In this document: positions 1 to 8,331 of the stretch, one piece after another | Numbering within the stretch: the stretch's first letter is position 1 | How the letters are laid out: every line of letters starts with the position of its first letter | Assembly (NCBI RefSeq): GCF_022809355.1 | Contig: NZ_JAKZMM010000023.1 | Coordinates: forward strand, 1 to 64,000 | DNA: 64,000 bases | Reading direction: 5' to 3' | DNA from: Parabacteroides faecalis | GTDB taxonomy: Bacteria; Bacteroidota; Bacteroidia; Bacteroidales; Tannerellaceae | Notes under the pieces: model-generated | The model's database searches: none | Seen by the model: only the letters and a program-made list of their open reading frames with translations | Told to the model about the DNA's origin: nothing | Program-made: the position numbers and the translations under genes

Positions 1-705
1 TTTGCAATGCTTCTCTATCTCACTGACGATTTCCTTCGAGCAGGAACCGCAGTCTGCCCTGAAGCGATTTACACGGATGTTCTGGGATTCCAGAAGAGCG
101 AAGAATCTCTTGTGGGTCTCAGCCTGATAAAAGCGCACATTTGTGTTGCCATCGCTGTTCTCGACATAGACAATCATGTCACCGATGACATATACGCCAG
201 GTCTGTAGCCGAGGAACTTCTTGTATGTCGGTTTTGCATCATACTTCTCTGTTTCAAGGAACTGATGGTCGAAATCAACATCGTAGGTTTCCACCTCATT
301 CAGTTCACCAGTGGAAACCAAGGCTTTTATAAGCAAGGCGTTGAGCTTGTCTGCCGTATTGAAATCATAGGTCTTGCCCTTATCGGAAGTATATGAGATG
401 TTTTCCTGTGTCAGTTCCTTGATGGCTCTGAGGATGGTATCAGAGCTGCATGTGCGCAAGGTCGGATGATACGAGAGATGACGCATCAGATGCGATGTTA
501 CATCCTCCACGCATGAACCGCCACAGAAGTACACGCTCATCAGAGAACGAATAATTTCGCTGTACTGATATCCGATGATACTGCTGCATCTCTGACCAAG
601 TGTCTGGTCGATAATAGGTGAAAGCATGGAGTCAAATTGCTCCATGATTGAAAAAATTCCTCCAAAAGGTGTGAGTTTTTCAGATTTTATTTGTACCTTT
701 GCCAT
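1..705 (-). CDS. IS1380-family transposase, N-terminal part (cut by window edge)
   Basis: A minus-strand frame opens with ATG at 705-703 and stays open for 235 codons to the edge, so the C-terminal part is missing from view. The protein starts MAKVQIKSEKLTPFGG, has RSLMSVYFCGGSCVEDV at about residues 53-69, YDVDFDHQF at 141-149 (likely first catalytic Asp region) and FRADCGSCSKEIV at 215-227 (likely second Asp). This is the pattern I know from Bacteroides IS1380 transposases, DDE enzymes of roughly 430 residues that move the element by cut-and-paste. An overlapping plus-strand frame at 7-396 is its shadow. No frameshift is visible, so the transposase may be functional if the missing part is intact. 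Confidence 0.9.
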   Translation of the reverse strand, partial: MAKVQIKSEKLTPFGGIFSIMEQFDSMLSPIIDQTLGQRCSSIIGYQYSEIIRSLMSVYFCGGSCVEDVTSHLMRHLSYHPTLRTCSSDTILRAIKELTQENISYTSDKGKTYDFNTADKLNALLIKALVSTGELNEVETYDVDFDHQFLETEKYDAKPTYKKFLGYRPGVYVIGDMIVYVENSDGNTNVRFYQAETHKRFFALLESQNIRVNRFRADCGSCSKEIVSEIEKHCK

Positions 706-774
706 GTCATATTAGAGTTTTGCTTGTTTTCTTTTTGCAACACTAAGATAAGTGAAAATTCTGACATGGCAAAA

Positions 775-801
775 TCCTGAGCAACTTTTTGTTGCTCAGG
801 A
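775..801. repeat. perfect 11-bp inverted repeat inside the IS end
   Basis: TCCTGAGCAAC (775-785) and GTTGCTCAGGA (791-801) pair perfectly around a five-base TTTTT loop. It sits between the transposase start and the presumed IS terminus. It may limit read-through from the interrupted host gene into the transposase or act as a transposase recognition hairpin; the sequence alone does not decide. Confidence 0.75.
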
Positions 802-836
802 ACTTATAAATAAAGTTAAATCAAAGTGTTGCGGAA

Positions 837-2165
837 TTAAGGTCCACTATAAACAGAAAGATCATCACCCGGCGCATACCATTTATGATTCGGATCGCCT
901 TCCTTCGGAAATATATGTATCCGCTGGTAATTGAACACCTGATGCAAGATATTGACTTGTTCGTCCAATTTCATTAAATCCTTATCAAAGCGGGTCCGCT
1001 GATTCGGCATCTTTTCATAAGCCTTTTCGATATCTTCCTGAAACTTGTAAGCCCCATCCGTATTAAACACCTGCAAATAGGAACAGGCCTTTTCAGGTAA
1101 ATCAAAATGGGCGGATATCTCTTTATTCGACACACTGATTAATGGAACCCGCATCCACATATCCGGCATCGCCAATAAACTTAGCAGGAACTGGTCGGAA
1201 TTCAATTTACCAAATGTATCTTCCTTATGCAATTTTCTCAAAACTTCCGACGAGAAGGTATTCATCGGAATCATTCGTCCGTTTTCCGACTGTACAGGCA
1301 ATGCGCCAAAAGCTGCCGCATGCTTGGGACTAACCACCAATTGCTGTACAACGGAATTCAAATCCATCGTCTTTTCGTCAGCCTTCATACCAGCTGAAAA
1401 ACTCAACATACCGATCATGATCAGCGTAGAAACACCCACCGAACGCATCTTCTTCAACTGACGGCTTAAATGCATAAAACGGGAATTACGTCCCAAAATA
1501 CAAATGACCAATCCCAAAGCCAGCAGGAAATATCCTGTATAAGTAATGTTCCGGCCGATCACATCCCGGTTGACAGACAAGATCGTCCCATGCTCATCCT
1601 TATCATAAGAAGCCTGGAAGAATCTATATCCTTTAACATCCAGAACATTATTCATAAAAATCAGTTCGCGACGCGTTTCGCCATCTACATGAACCAGTAC
1701 CTCACTCTCGAAAGAAGAAGGACTTGCTGAACCCGGATACCGGGTTAAAGTAAACTTGACCAATTCTACATCAAAAGGCAGTGTATGAAAATAAGTCTTA
1801 TCTCCTGCACGGACGGCAATCTGATTGCTTGACTCGCCTTCACGCAAATGTAACAGTCCTTCTTCGCTGAATACATGCGAGCACATAGCTCCGCCCAAAA
1901 TAACGATGAAAGCCAGGTGTGTCAACAACGCGCCCCATCTCTTCCGGCTTATCAATTGATATTTCCAAGTCATGGCTACGAAATTAACAACCATCAGGAA
2001 TTGCCAGAAAATAAATATCGGGGAATAATACACCCAAACCTTTGCCGTTTCAGTTCCAAGCTGTTTTTCGATAAAAGTCGCAGCGGCCAATCCGCAAGCA
2101 TAAACAATCATCAGCAACAAACAAGTAACCGGAGAAGATAAAAACTTTAGAATATTCGATTTCAT
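837..2165 (-). pseudogene. Cytochrome c assembly protein, ResB/CcsB half of a CcsBA-type gene truncated by IS1380
   Basis: The ResB (CcsB) family works with CcsA in System II cytochrome c maturation, moving haem across the membrane for attachment to CxxCH motifs. The product has TM segments near residues 6-25, 46-65, 79-100 and 206-225, with a His in the third (LLTHLAF), a periplasmic ResB region between TM3 and TM4, another hydrophobic stretch near 243-257, then a soluble linker. It stops after DDLSVYSG with a codon supplied by the IS, before any CcsA WWD domain. In Bacteroidetes the fused protein is normally about twice this length, so I call it broken. MKSNILKF at 2165 is preferred over the upstream ATG at 2192, since TM1 follows directly. 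It is the last visible gene of the cytochrome operon, 183-210 bp after its neighbour. Confidence 0.85.
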
Positions 2166-2192
2166 ATACATCATTAACATAGAACCTGTCAT

Positions 2193-2307
2193 CCCTTAAG
2201 GGAAAACATCTGACACACTAACTTTCCTTCGGCCGAAGGAAAGGTTTCCTCCGTACGGAGGAAGAGTATCCTCCGACCGGAGGAAAGTGTTCCTGCGGTC
2301 GGAGGAA
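2193..2307. repeat. four tandem palindromes at exact 22-bp spacing (array A)
   Basis: Four palindromes have centres at 2232.5, 2254.5, 2276.5 and 2298.5. The first (2222-2243) is a perfect 22-bp palindrome with arm CTTTCCTTCGG. The second (2246-2263) is perfect with arm TTCCTCCGT. The third (2269-2284) and fourth (2290-2307) are imperfect alone, but TCCTCCGACC (2269-2278) pairs perfectly with GGTCGGAGGA (2297-2306). A separate CCCTTAAGGG palindrome lies at 2193-2202. The array fills the gap between two genes of one minus-strand operon. It could be RNA hairpins that separate expression of the two genes, or a phased protein-binding array. Confidence 0.85.
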
Positions 2308-2375
2308 AGACAATTCCCAATAAGGAACGTCTTAGATATTCATTAGGGAAACATCAAAAGTTCCCCAATTTTACC

Positions 2376-5300
2376 TTAATCTTCAATAATTACACGGAAA
2401 CCAACATTGAATATCGGCTGCCAAGGATAGAATGCCTTACGACTATGAGCGGTTGAATACTTCGGACGTTCAACCCAAGAACCACCACGAACAACTTTAT
2501 ATTCGGATGTTTCTTTCGAATTCTCTTTGTAAGGATAAGAAACGTAATCAGAACGAGTCCACTCACCAACATTACCGTGCATGTTATACAAGCCGAATGG
2601 ATTTGCTTCATATTTCTTACCACCTACCTGAATCAGACTACCGTCATTTACGCTTTCTTCTTTCGGCAAGAAAGTATAATACTTATACCAGAAGCTAGTC
2701 TTCGGCATCGGCTGCGGGTCGATACCACTTACAGCCAACAAGTTGGTTGTTTCGTCAGCCATATTCTCCTTCTTTCCGAAATCAGCATTCATATCACCGT
2801 ACCAGAAGTCCTGATCGCTACCAGCACGACAAGCCCATTCCCATTGAGCTTCGGTCGGTAATGTAATATTCAAGCCAGTCTTTTCGCTCAACTGCTTACA
2901 GAATGCCATTGCATCATTATAGCTTACGCGAATTACCGGTTGATCCGGATCATTAGCCACATATCCCGGATAAACGTGGTCTTTCCACTGCTGATCCATA
3001 TGACGGCTGTCATGATCTGGGAAGAATACATTATACTGCTGGTTGGTTACTTCCAATTCACCCATCCAGAATGATTTAGCGATCTTCACTTTTGCAGTAG
3101 GACGAGCATCTGGTTCACCATGATAACTACCCATAACAAACTGACCGGCAGGGATACGAACAAAGGCCATCTTAATACCCGGCGCCAATTCGATTTCCAT
3201 ACGAGTTTGTTTCTCGTCTGCCAACATTTCCTTAATAGCATCGGCATTGAACGGCCAACCTTTAGCCTTCAGTGTCTTTTCCTTTACAGGAGCTTCCTTT
3301 TCAGGCATAACCGGAGTGATCGGGCCTTTAGCCTTCAGATAGGCAGCATAGTCGGCAATTTCCTTTTTCCAATCTACGCCTGAGCCACCGGCATACTTGT
3401 TGTTCAATTCAATACGACGTTCAATCTGGTCAAATCCCTGATAAGGAATAATATTCTTACCAAGCACGTTGGCATTGAAATAACCCTTATCCGGAGCATT
3501 ATAATCAATCCAGTTATACAAAGTTTTCCATTCAGCATCCGTCAGTTTCACATTATGGTGACCTTTCTTCAACAAGCGAACCAATTCACTTGTATTCTGA
3601 TAATATTCGTACGGGAACAATACCAGCATATCACCTTCACCACCCTGACGATGTACATACGGATGTAAGTTCAGATAAGACGGACCATAACCTAACTTAT
3701 CCTTTTCGCCGGCACGCAAGTCGAAGGCCTTACCCTGGCCATTATGGCAAGCGATACAAGCACGATCCAAGATAGGCTGGATTTCCAAATCGAATGTAAA
3801 CGAACGAACACCACCTTCCGGAGCTTTCAGTTTAGCAGCTGCTTTCTGAGAAGCGATCACACGTTTCGGAATAGCGATTTCATTCTGATCCTCATGACAA
3901 CCAACGCAAGAAACGACTTCACCCGGCTGACCAGTCAACCAACTACGCATCCACTGGATAGCGGCACCATCTTTATCAAGAGGCTGGATAGAAATAGGTG
4001 TATTGGCCGGAATCTTAAAGATAACAGAACCATCTTCTTCAACCGGAACTGTACCTAACAGACGTTTAATATCCCAACCACTCTGGATACCATGCCAGTT
4101 ATGGTCAGATTGAGTCTTCACGTATGCATATTCATAAGCATGGATACGAAGTTCCTTCACTGTACCACGCGGAACATTCTTCAAACCTTCACCTGCATAA
4201 ATATCCTGAATGAAGACAGTAGCTTCTTTATCATTCAATTTCACACGGTCCGGGATACTTGGCGGTGTAACAGACTTACGAACTGGAATCGGACTGATGA
4301 AACCTTCACCTTCTGCCTGATATACACAAGTAACGTTATCATAAATATCCACCAGATAAAGTCCCCACAAATCATTAGAAGACAACTTAGCAGATACCAA
4401 GAAATACTTATCGTTCAACGGCATCGGCTTTACAAACTGCGGCCAAACACCATTTACCAATTCATCTTTGATCAACTCCTGAACAGGACGGTTACGATGA
4501 GGTATTTCCTGAGTCATACCGGCTGCTCCTTTACGAGCTTTTGACGGATCAAATAAGATCAAACGACCAGAACGGGCAATACCATGGTGACCTGAGATAA
4601 TACCGACAAATGCAGAAGGATGACCAGGCAATGGCTGAACATCAAATGTACTGTTCGGGAACATAGAACCACTACCGAACAATGCCTTCTGTTCTGTACC
4701 ATCCGGATTCATATGCATCACAATACGAGAATAATAGTGTGTCAAGTCTGTATATTCCCAACGAGTGTACATAACTTTACCGTTAGCCATAATGGTCGGA
4801 TTCCAGTTAGCATCCTGATCGAATGTGATACGACGCATACTCTTATCCTTCGGATTATATAAAACCATATTACCAACTGGGTCATCTCCACTTACACAAG
4901 GCACACCTTGATAACCAATGTTTGAAATACCGATGATTCGTCCATCTGGCAAATAAGTACCATCATAGAATTCCAAATCAGGTTCTTTCATTTCAATCAT
5001 CGGATGATAACCGGTTCCGTCTAATTTGACTTCATGGATATTCCAACGCTTATCCGGCATTGTCTGCGTAAACATTACGCGATCTCCGTCCCAATGAAGT
5101 TTCAAGTCAGCAATAGAAGATGAATGATCCGGTTTATAAACCTGACGCATCTGAACGTCACCACGCAAATTGGTCAATTCAACAATTTCAGAATCGAAAC
5201 CTTCACGACGGGCTGATTCCTGATTACTCCAGTTATTAGCCTGTGTTCCCAAATCCGGAGCCATAGCCTGACGAGCTTTCGCTCCTAATTTGAAACGAGT

Positions 5301-6386
5301 AGCAACAATCTTATCGCCATCAAGCAAGGTATTTCCTAACAAAATAGCACGCTTGTTAGCCAATGCTTTTTTCGCATCAGCCATCACCTGCGCATCTCCT
5401 TTATAAATACCAGAAAAGCCTTTCTTGTTTAATTCAATCAATTCATTAAGCAGAGGTTCATACTTAGCGACATCATAACCTTTCTGTCTCTTCATGTCGG
5501 CAAATGCCAGCTTAACAGCCTCAACATTCAACCATTCCAATTCGTCTTGAAGAGCAGCTACCGCCTGTATCTGTTCCAGCAAAGACAGATATTTATGAAT
5601 CTGAGTATTCACATCCGATTCATTTGCAATCTGCTTAGCGGCTTCTGTAAAGTATGCCTTATCTTTCAAATGAGAAAGAGCTTTCTCAACAGCTTGTTTC
5701 TCTACTGAAGCGTCGGCTGTGATCAACCAAGTATCCAAACCGTCCAATACTGAACCCAACATGGCTATTTCTTTCGGATACTGAGCGTTCAATTCCTCTC
5801 CTACCTTGCTCGGCATAACATTCAACGCCTGGAAAAAAACGCTTCCGCCCTGAGATGTATCATCAATTCCGACTTCTGCTTCAAAACGGACATATTCGCC
5901 ATTCAGAGGATAAACCAATGTTCCATTAGCATGACAGAAAACTCCATGCTTATATTCTTTCCCAGCAATAAAGATTTCGTGATCATATGCATTGGTATTC
6001 ATTTTGGGTTTTGCCCAACCAGCAACACCATATTCATAAGGAATCTGATCCAACCAAACGGCTGTTCCATCAGCTTTGATCAAACGAGCATTTGCCCATA
6101 CAGCCTGATCATAGTCTGTTCCATCAGGACCACCCGCCGTAACCAATACAAGTTTATCTAAGCCTTTCACATCCACAGTAAATGGCTGAGCCTTCTGCTT
6201 ATGCTTCATCCACTGCGAAATAACAGGCATGCCTGCCTTCTTCAGCTTCTCTTGTAATTCGGTTTTTGCCTTAACGGATGCATCTATCCAATTATCAACT
6301 TTCTTTTGCTTCGGGCCAGCCCAAGCCAGTGTAGATGTTGATAAAAGAACAGATACTATTAGTTGATATTTGTTCATGTTATTCAA
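2376..6386 (-). CDS. HzsA-like di-haem beta-propeller protein with NPCBM and SUMF1-type domains
   Basis: A large exported protein (1336 residues, signal peptide ending near AWA, about residue 23). Domains in order: NPCBM-like carbohydrate-binding region (about 65-195), a helical region (205-365), a PD40/six-bladed propeller-like region (about 395-720), a cytochrome part with CVGCH at 827-831 and CIACH at 877-881, and a C-terminal SUMF1/FGE-sulfatase fold from about 1060 (RIPAGQFVMGS, LPTEAQWEWACRAG, MHGNVGEWT, VRGGSW). Propeller followed by two c-haems is the plan of the hydrazine synthase alpha subunit and its non-anammox relatives; that link is by architecture and memory. The Tyr I recall four residues after the first CxxCH His in true HzsA is Asn835 here, so the same chemistry should not be assumed. 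Haem attachment should need the assembly gene downstream, which is broken. The alternative start MNKYQLIV is three codons in. Confidence 0.75.
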   Translation of the reverse strand: MNNMNKYQLIVSVLLSTSTLAWAGPKQKKVDNWIDASVKAKTELQEKLKKAGMPVISQWMKHKQKAQPFTVDVKGLDKLVLVTAGGPDGTDYDQAVWANARLIKADGTAVWLDQIPYEYGVAGWAKPKMNTNAYDHEIFIAGKEYKHGVFCHANGTLVYPLNGEYVRFEAEVGIDDTSQGGSVFFQALNVMPSKVGEELNAQYPKEIAMLGSVLDGLDTWLITADASVEKQAVEKALSHLKDKAYFTEAAKQIANESDVNTQIHKYLSLLEQIQAVAALQDELEWLNVEAVKLAFADMKRQKGYDVAKYEPLLNELIELNKKGFSGIYKGDAQVMADAKKALANKRAILLGNTLLDGDKIVATRFKLGAKARQAMAPDLGTQANNWSNQESARREGFDSEIVELTNLRGDVQMRQVYKPDHSSSIADLKLHWDGDRVMFTQTMPDKRWNIHEVKLDGTGYHPMIEMKEPDLEFYDGTYLPDGRIIGISNIGYQGVPCVSGDDPVGNMVLYNPKDKSMRRITFDQDANWNPTIMANGKVMYTRWEYTDLTHYYSRIVMHMNPDGTEQKALFGSGSMFPNSTFDVQPLPGHPSAFVGIISGHHGIARSGRLILFDPSKARKGAAGMTQEIPHRNRPVQELIKDELVNGVWPQFVKPMPLNDKYFLVSAKLSSNDLWGLYLVDIYDNVTCVYQAEGEGFISPIPVRKSVTPPSIPDRVKLNDKEATVFIQDIYAGEGLKNVPRGTVKELRIHAYEYAYVKTQSDHNWHGIQSGWDIKRLLGTVPVEEDGSVIFKIPANTPISIQPLDKDGAAIQWMRSWLTGQPGEVVSCVGCHEDQNEIAIPKRVIASQKAAAKLKAPEGGVRSFTFDLEIQPILDRACIACHNGQGKAFDLRAGEKDKLGYGPSYLNLHPYVHRQGGEGDMLVLFPYEYYQNTSELVRLLKKGHHNVKLTDAEWKTLYNWIDYNAPDKGYFNANVLGKNIIPYQGFDQIERRIELNNKYAGGSGVDWKKEIADYAAYLKAKGPITPVMPEKEAPVKEKTLKAKGWPFNADAIKEMLADEKQTRMEIELAPGIKMAFVRIPAGQFVMGSYHGEPDARPTAKVKIAKSFWMGELEVTNQQYNVFFPDHDSRHMDQQWKDHVYPGYVANDPDQPVIRVSYNDAMAFCKQLSEKTGLNITLPTEAQWEWACRAGSDQDFWYGDMNADFGKKENMADETTNLLAVSGIDPQPMPKTSFWYKYYTFLPKEESVNDGSLIQVGGKKYEANPFGLYNMHGNVGEWTRSDYVSYPYKENSKETSEYKVVRGGSWVERPKYSTAHSRKAFYPWQPIFNVGFRVIIED

Positions 6387-6428
6387 TTATTCAGGTATGC
6401 AATTAATCTTACTAGAGACTAGCATAGT

Positions 6429-6470
6429 ATTTTGTTCTATACAACCACACCAGGCTGTATAGAACAAAAT
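6429..6470 (-). terminator. intercistronic hairpin, 15-bp perfect stem
   Basis: ATTTTGTTCTATACA (6429-6443) pairs with TGTATAGAACAAAAT (6456-6470) around a 12-base loop. It sits 9 bp after the cupin gene stop and 42 bp before the large haem protein start on the minus strand. There is no strong U-tract after the stem, so it may be an attenuator or an mRNA-end stabiliser within the operon rather than a full terminator. Confidence 0.6.
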
Positions 6471-6479
6471 CAAGAGAGA

Positions 6480-7196
6480 TTATAATGCGGCTTTCGTATT
6501 TGTGAAACGCAAACCATCATTATCATGGTAACAAGCCCATTCATCAACAATAGCACCTTCCGGTCCAGCCATCATGAAATGGAATGTTCCCAATTCTTTC
6601 AGACGCAATACATCACCCACTTTCTGAACAACAAAATTCTTACTCTTAATCGGACCATGAGTAGCAGGAATAGCAGGAGCATTAGGAGTTTCATCTCCAA
6701 CCTCAGAGAAATTATAAACCCAACCTTTTTCTACCATCCATGACTCATGCTTTGCAGGGAATTTTGTTTTAACGTGAGCATGTTCAGGAATCATCTGGCC
6801 TGGCAATAAATAAATGGCATGTGCAAAATAGCCATATTCCGGATCATTAACCCAGAAAATACCACCCATACCAACATTTTCGAAATCACCCAAACCAAAG
6901 TCAGTTACCCACATGTCTTTTGCCATAAGTTCTGTGAAAGGAACTCCATAAAATGCAAACATGTCTTTCATTGCTTCCATAGCAACATCTTGCTGGAATT
7001 TGCCGTCTTTATAGAAATCGGCATTTGTGTACTTCTTAGAATAAGTCATAGCTTTATTATTTTTAATATCAACTTGATTGTTCTCAGTCGTAGCATCTTG
7101 TGTCTTAGATGCGGTGTTTGCTGATTGATTAGAACATGCAACCATAGAAGATAAACCTATAGCTGTCACCATTAATTTAAAATCCATCTTTTTCAT
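6480..7196 (-). CDS. Cupin-fold lipoprotein, D-lyxose isomerase-like
   Basis: A 238-residue protein with a lipoprotein signal (SSMVAC, Cys21), so it should be membrane-anchored in the envelope. After a polar linker (22-50) the body resembles the D-lyxose isomerase cupin family: IPEHAHVKTKFPAKHESW supplies the HxH and Glu that in that family bind a divalent metal, followed by MVEKGWVYNF and a later His in LGTFHFMMAGPEGA. Known D-lyxose isomerases are cytoplasmic sugar ketol-isomerases, so an exported version in a cytochrome operon is odd; it may bind or modify a sugar substrate outside the inner membrane. The gene is 30 bp after the RidA-like gene and should share its transcript. The family is likely; the substrate is unknown. 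Confidence 0.65.
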   Translation of the reverse strand: MKKMDFKLMVTAIGLSSMVACSNQSANTASKTQDATTENNQVDIKNNKAMTYSKKYTNADFYKDGKFQQDVAMEAMKDMFAFYGVPFTELMAKDMWVTDFGLGDFENVGMGGIFWVNDPEYGYFAHAIYLLPGQMIPEHAHVKTKFPAKHESWMVEKGWVYNFSEVGDETPNAPAIPATHGPIKSKNFVVQKVGDVLRLKELGTFHFMMAGPEGAIVDEWACYHDNDGLRFTNTKAAL

Positions 7197-7226
7197 TGTA
7201 CTTATTAATTATTTGTGTTAATAATA

Positions 7227-8321
7227 TCATTTCATTGCTATTCCTTCAATCTCAATCAACAATTCTTCCCGACACACATCCGTACACATATAAGAAATAG
7301 GAATATTCAAATTATAAGCGTCCAAAAGTTGCTTTGCTTCTTCATAGAAAGAACGATCTTTCAAATAAACCCGCAACATCTTTATTTTTGCATCACCTAT
7401 TAATTCTGCAATATTTTCCATTGTAATATGCAGTTGCCGTTCCAAGCCCACGCCTATAAGCGTTTCTTCTCCACGAATAGCAGCCGTACCAGAAATATAA
7501 ATCATATTGTTATTTCCCGAAGTAAGCCGTTTGGCTCTTTCAAACTTCGGAGTAGTCTTTTGCGTACCAGCTTTTTCCAAAACTTTTTCAGAATATGCAT
7601 GGGCTGCTATTTGAAGTTTGTTGTCAATTGGTGTTGCAAAACAATCTTTTTGTTTGAAGACAACAGCATCAACATCAACAACCAAACCTCCTAAATCTGC
7701 TCCGATACCCGTCGCTGCCGGATATCCATTACTCCAGTCTGCTGGTCCGTAAAATTCACTACGGGCATTATTAAACATCTGATAACGCTGGTCTGATCCA
7801 TCGAAATCGGTTATTCTTTCGATATAATTCCACTGTCGTATTATACTATTGACCGGGAAACCTTCCTTGCGCAGCAGTTCACCCAAACATCTGAAAACAC
7901 CAGATGCTTGCTGTCGAATACCAAACATCAAAATATCTTCTTGGAAGCCACCCGCATACAAACATCTCATTTCTTTATTCTCCAAAAGAACATACGGTGT
8001 ACCTTCATAATGACGAAAGACAATAGAATCATCAGCTTCAGGCACATAACTATGTACTTCCATAATCAATGTTGCTCCTAATGGAGGTTGGGCCACATAC
8101 GTCAATGCTGGTTCCATTTGCTGATAACGATGACGGATCTTTTCACGGATCAACAGTCTCCGCTCCAAATATTGAGAATTAGACAAGGGCATTCCAAAAA
8201 ATACCAAACGCAGAACAACTTCGTTTTGAGGAATACAAGCGAGTAGTTCATCAACCGCACTATTAAAATCAGTTTGGCTTGTCTGAAATATATTATAATG
8301 TATCTTTTGACAATAATTCAT
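7227..8321 (-). CDS. RidA/YjgF-superfamily protein with FkbO/Hyg5-like architecture
   Basis: A 364-residue protein without signal peptide or TM segment, so cytoplasmic. The C-terminal part (about 235-364) reads as a RidA/YjgF fold (MIYISGTAAIRGEETLIGVG, ITMENIAELIGDAKI, MLRVYLKD), with an N-terminal domain of similar size. Two tandem RidA-like halves are the layout of chorismatases such as FkbO and Hyg5, which hydrolyse chorismate; simple RidA proteins hydrolyse reactive enamines and imines. YGPADWSNGYPAATGIGA (near residues 190-208) resembles the chorismatase core, but I cannot assign the reaction. It lies only 10 bp after the propeller/di-haem gene, implying one transcript. Confidence 0.6.
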   Translation of the reverse strand: MNYCQKIHYNIFQTSQTDFNSAVDELLACIPQNEVVLRLVFFGMPLSNSQYLERRLLIREKIRHRYQQMEPALTYVAQPPLGATLIMEVHSYVPEADDSIVFRHYEGTPYVLLENKEMRCLYAGGFQEDILMFGIRQQASGVFRCLGELLRKEGFPVNSIIRQWNYIERITDFDGSDQRYQMFNNARSEFYGPADWSNGYPAATGIGADLGGLVVDVDAVVFKQKDCFATPIDNKLQIAAHAYSEKVLEKAGTQKTTPKFERAKRLTSGNNNMIYISGTAAIRGEETLIGVGLERQLHITMENIAELIGDAKIKMLRVYLKDRSFYEEAKQLLDAYNLNIPISYMCTDVCREELLIEIEGIAMK

Positions 8322-8331
8322 AGTCCTAACT

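Larger units (their letters stand above)
1..842 (-). mobile_element. IS1380-family insertion sequence, right-hand part (left part outside window)
   Basis: The element holds the 5' part of a transposase gene (705 leftwards) and about 137 bp of non-coding end. The inferred terminus is near 842, where the cytochrome-assembly reading frame switches abruptly to AT-rich sequence; read from the minus strand the end begins CCTTAATTCCGCAACAC. The stop codon of the interrupted gene (837-839) therefore lies inside the element. The other terminus and the target duplication are beyond base 1, so the exact boundary is an inference. Confidence 0.8.

Noticed and set aside
7-396. Plus-strand frame of 129 codons at the left edge
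   Set aside because: It is antisense to a continuous transposase frame on the minus strand with clear IS1380 sequence.
752-934. 60-codon plus-strand frame across the IS junction
   Set aside because: It spans IS end and antisense host gene and has no coding features.
2376-6386. True hydrazine synthase alpha subunit
   Set aside because: The haem-ligating Tyr expected from memory is Asn, and extra NPCBM and SUMF1 domains are present, so only a relative is claimed.
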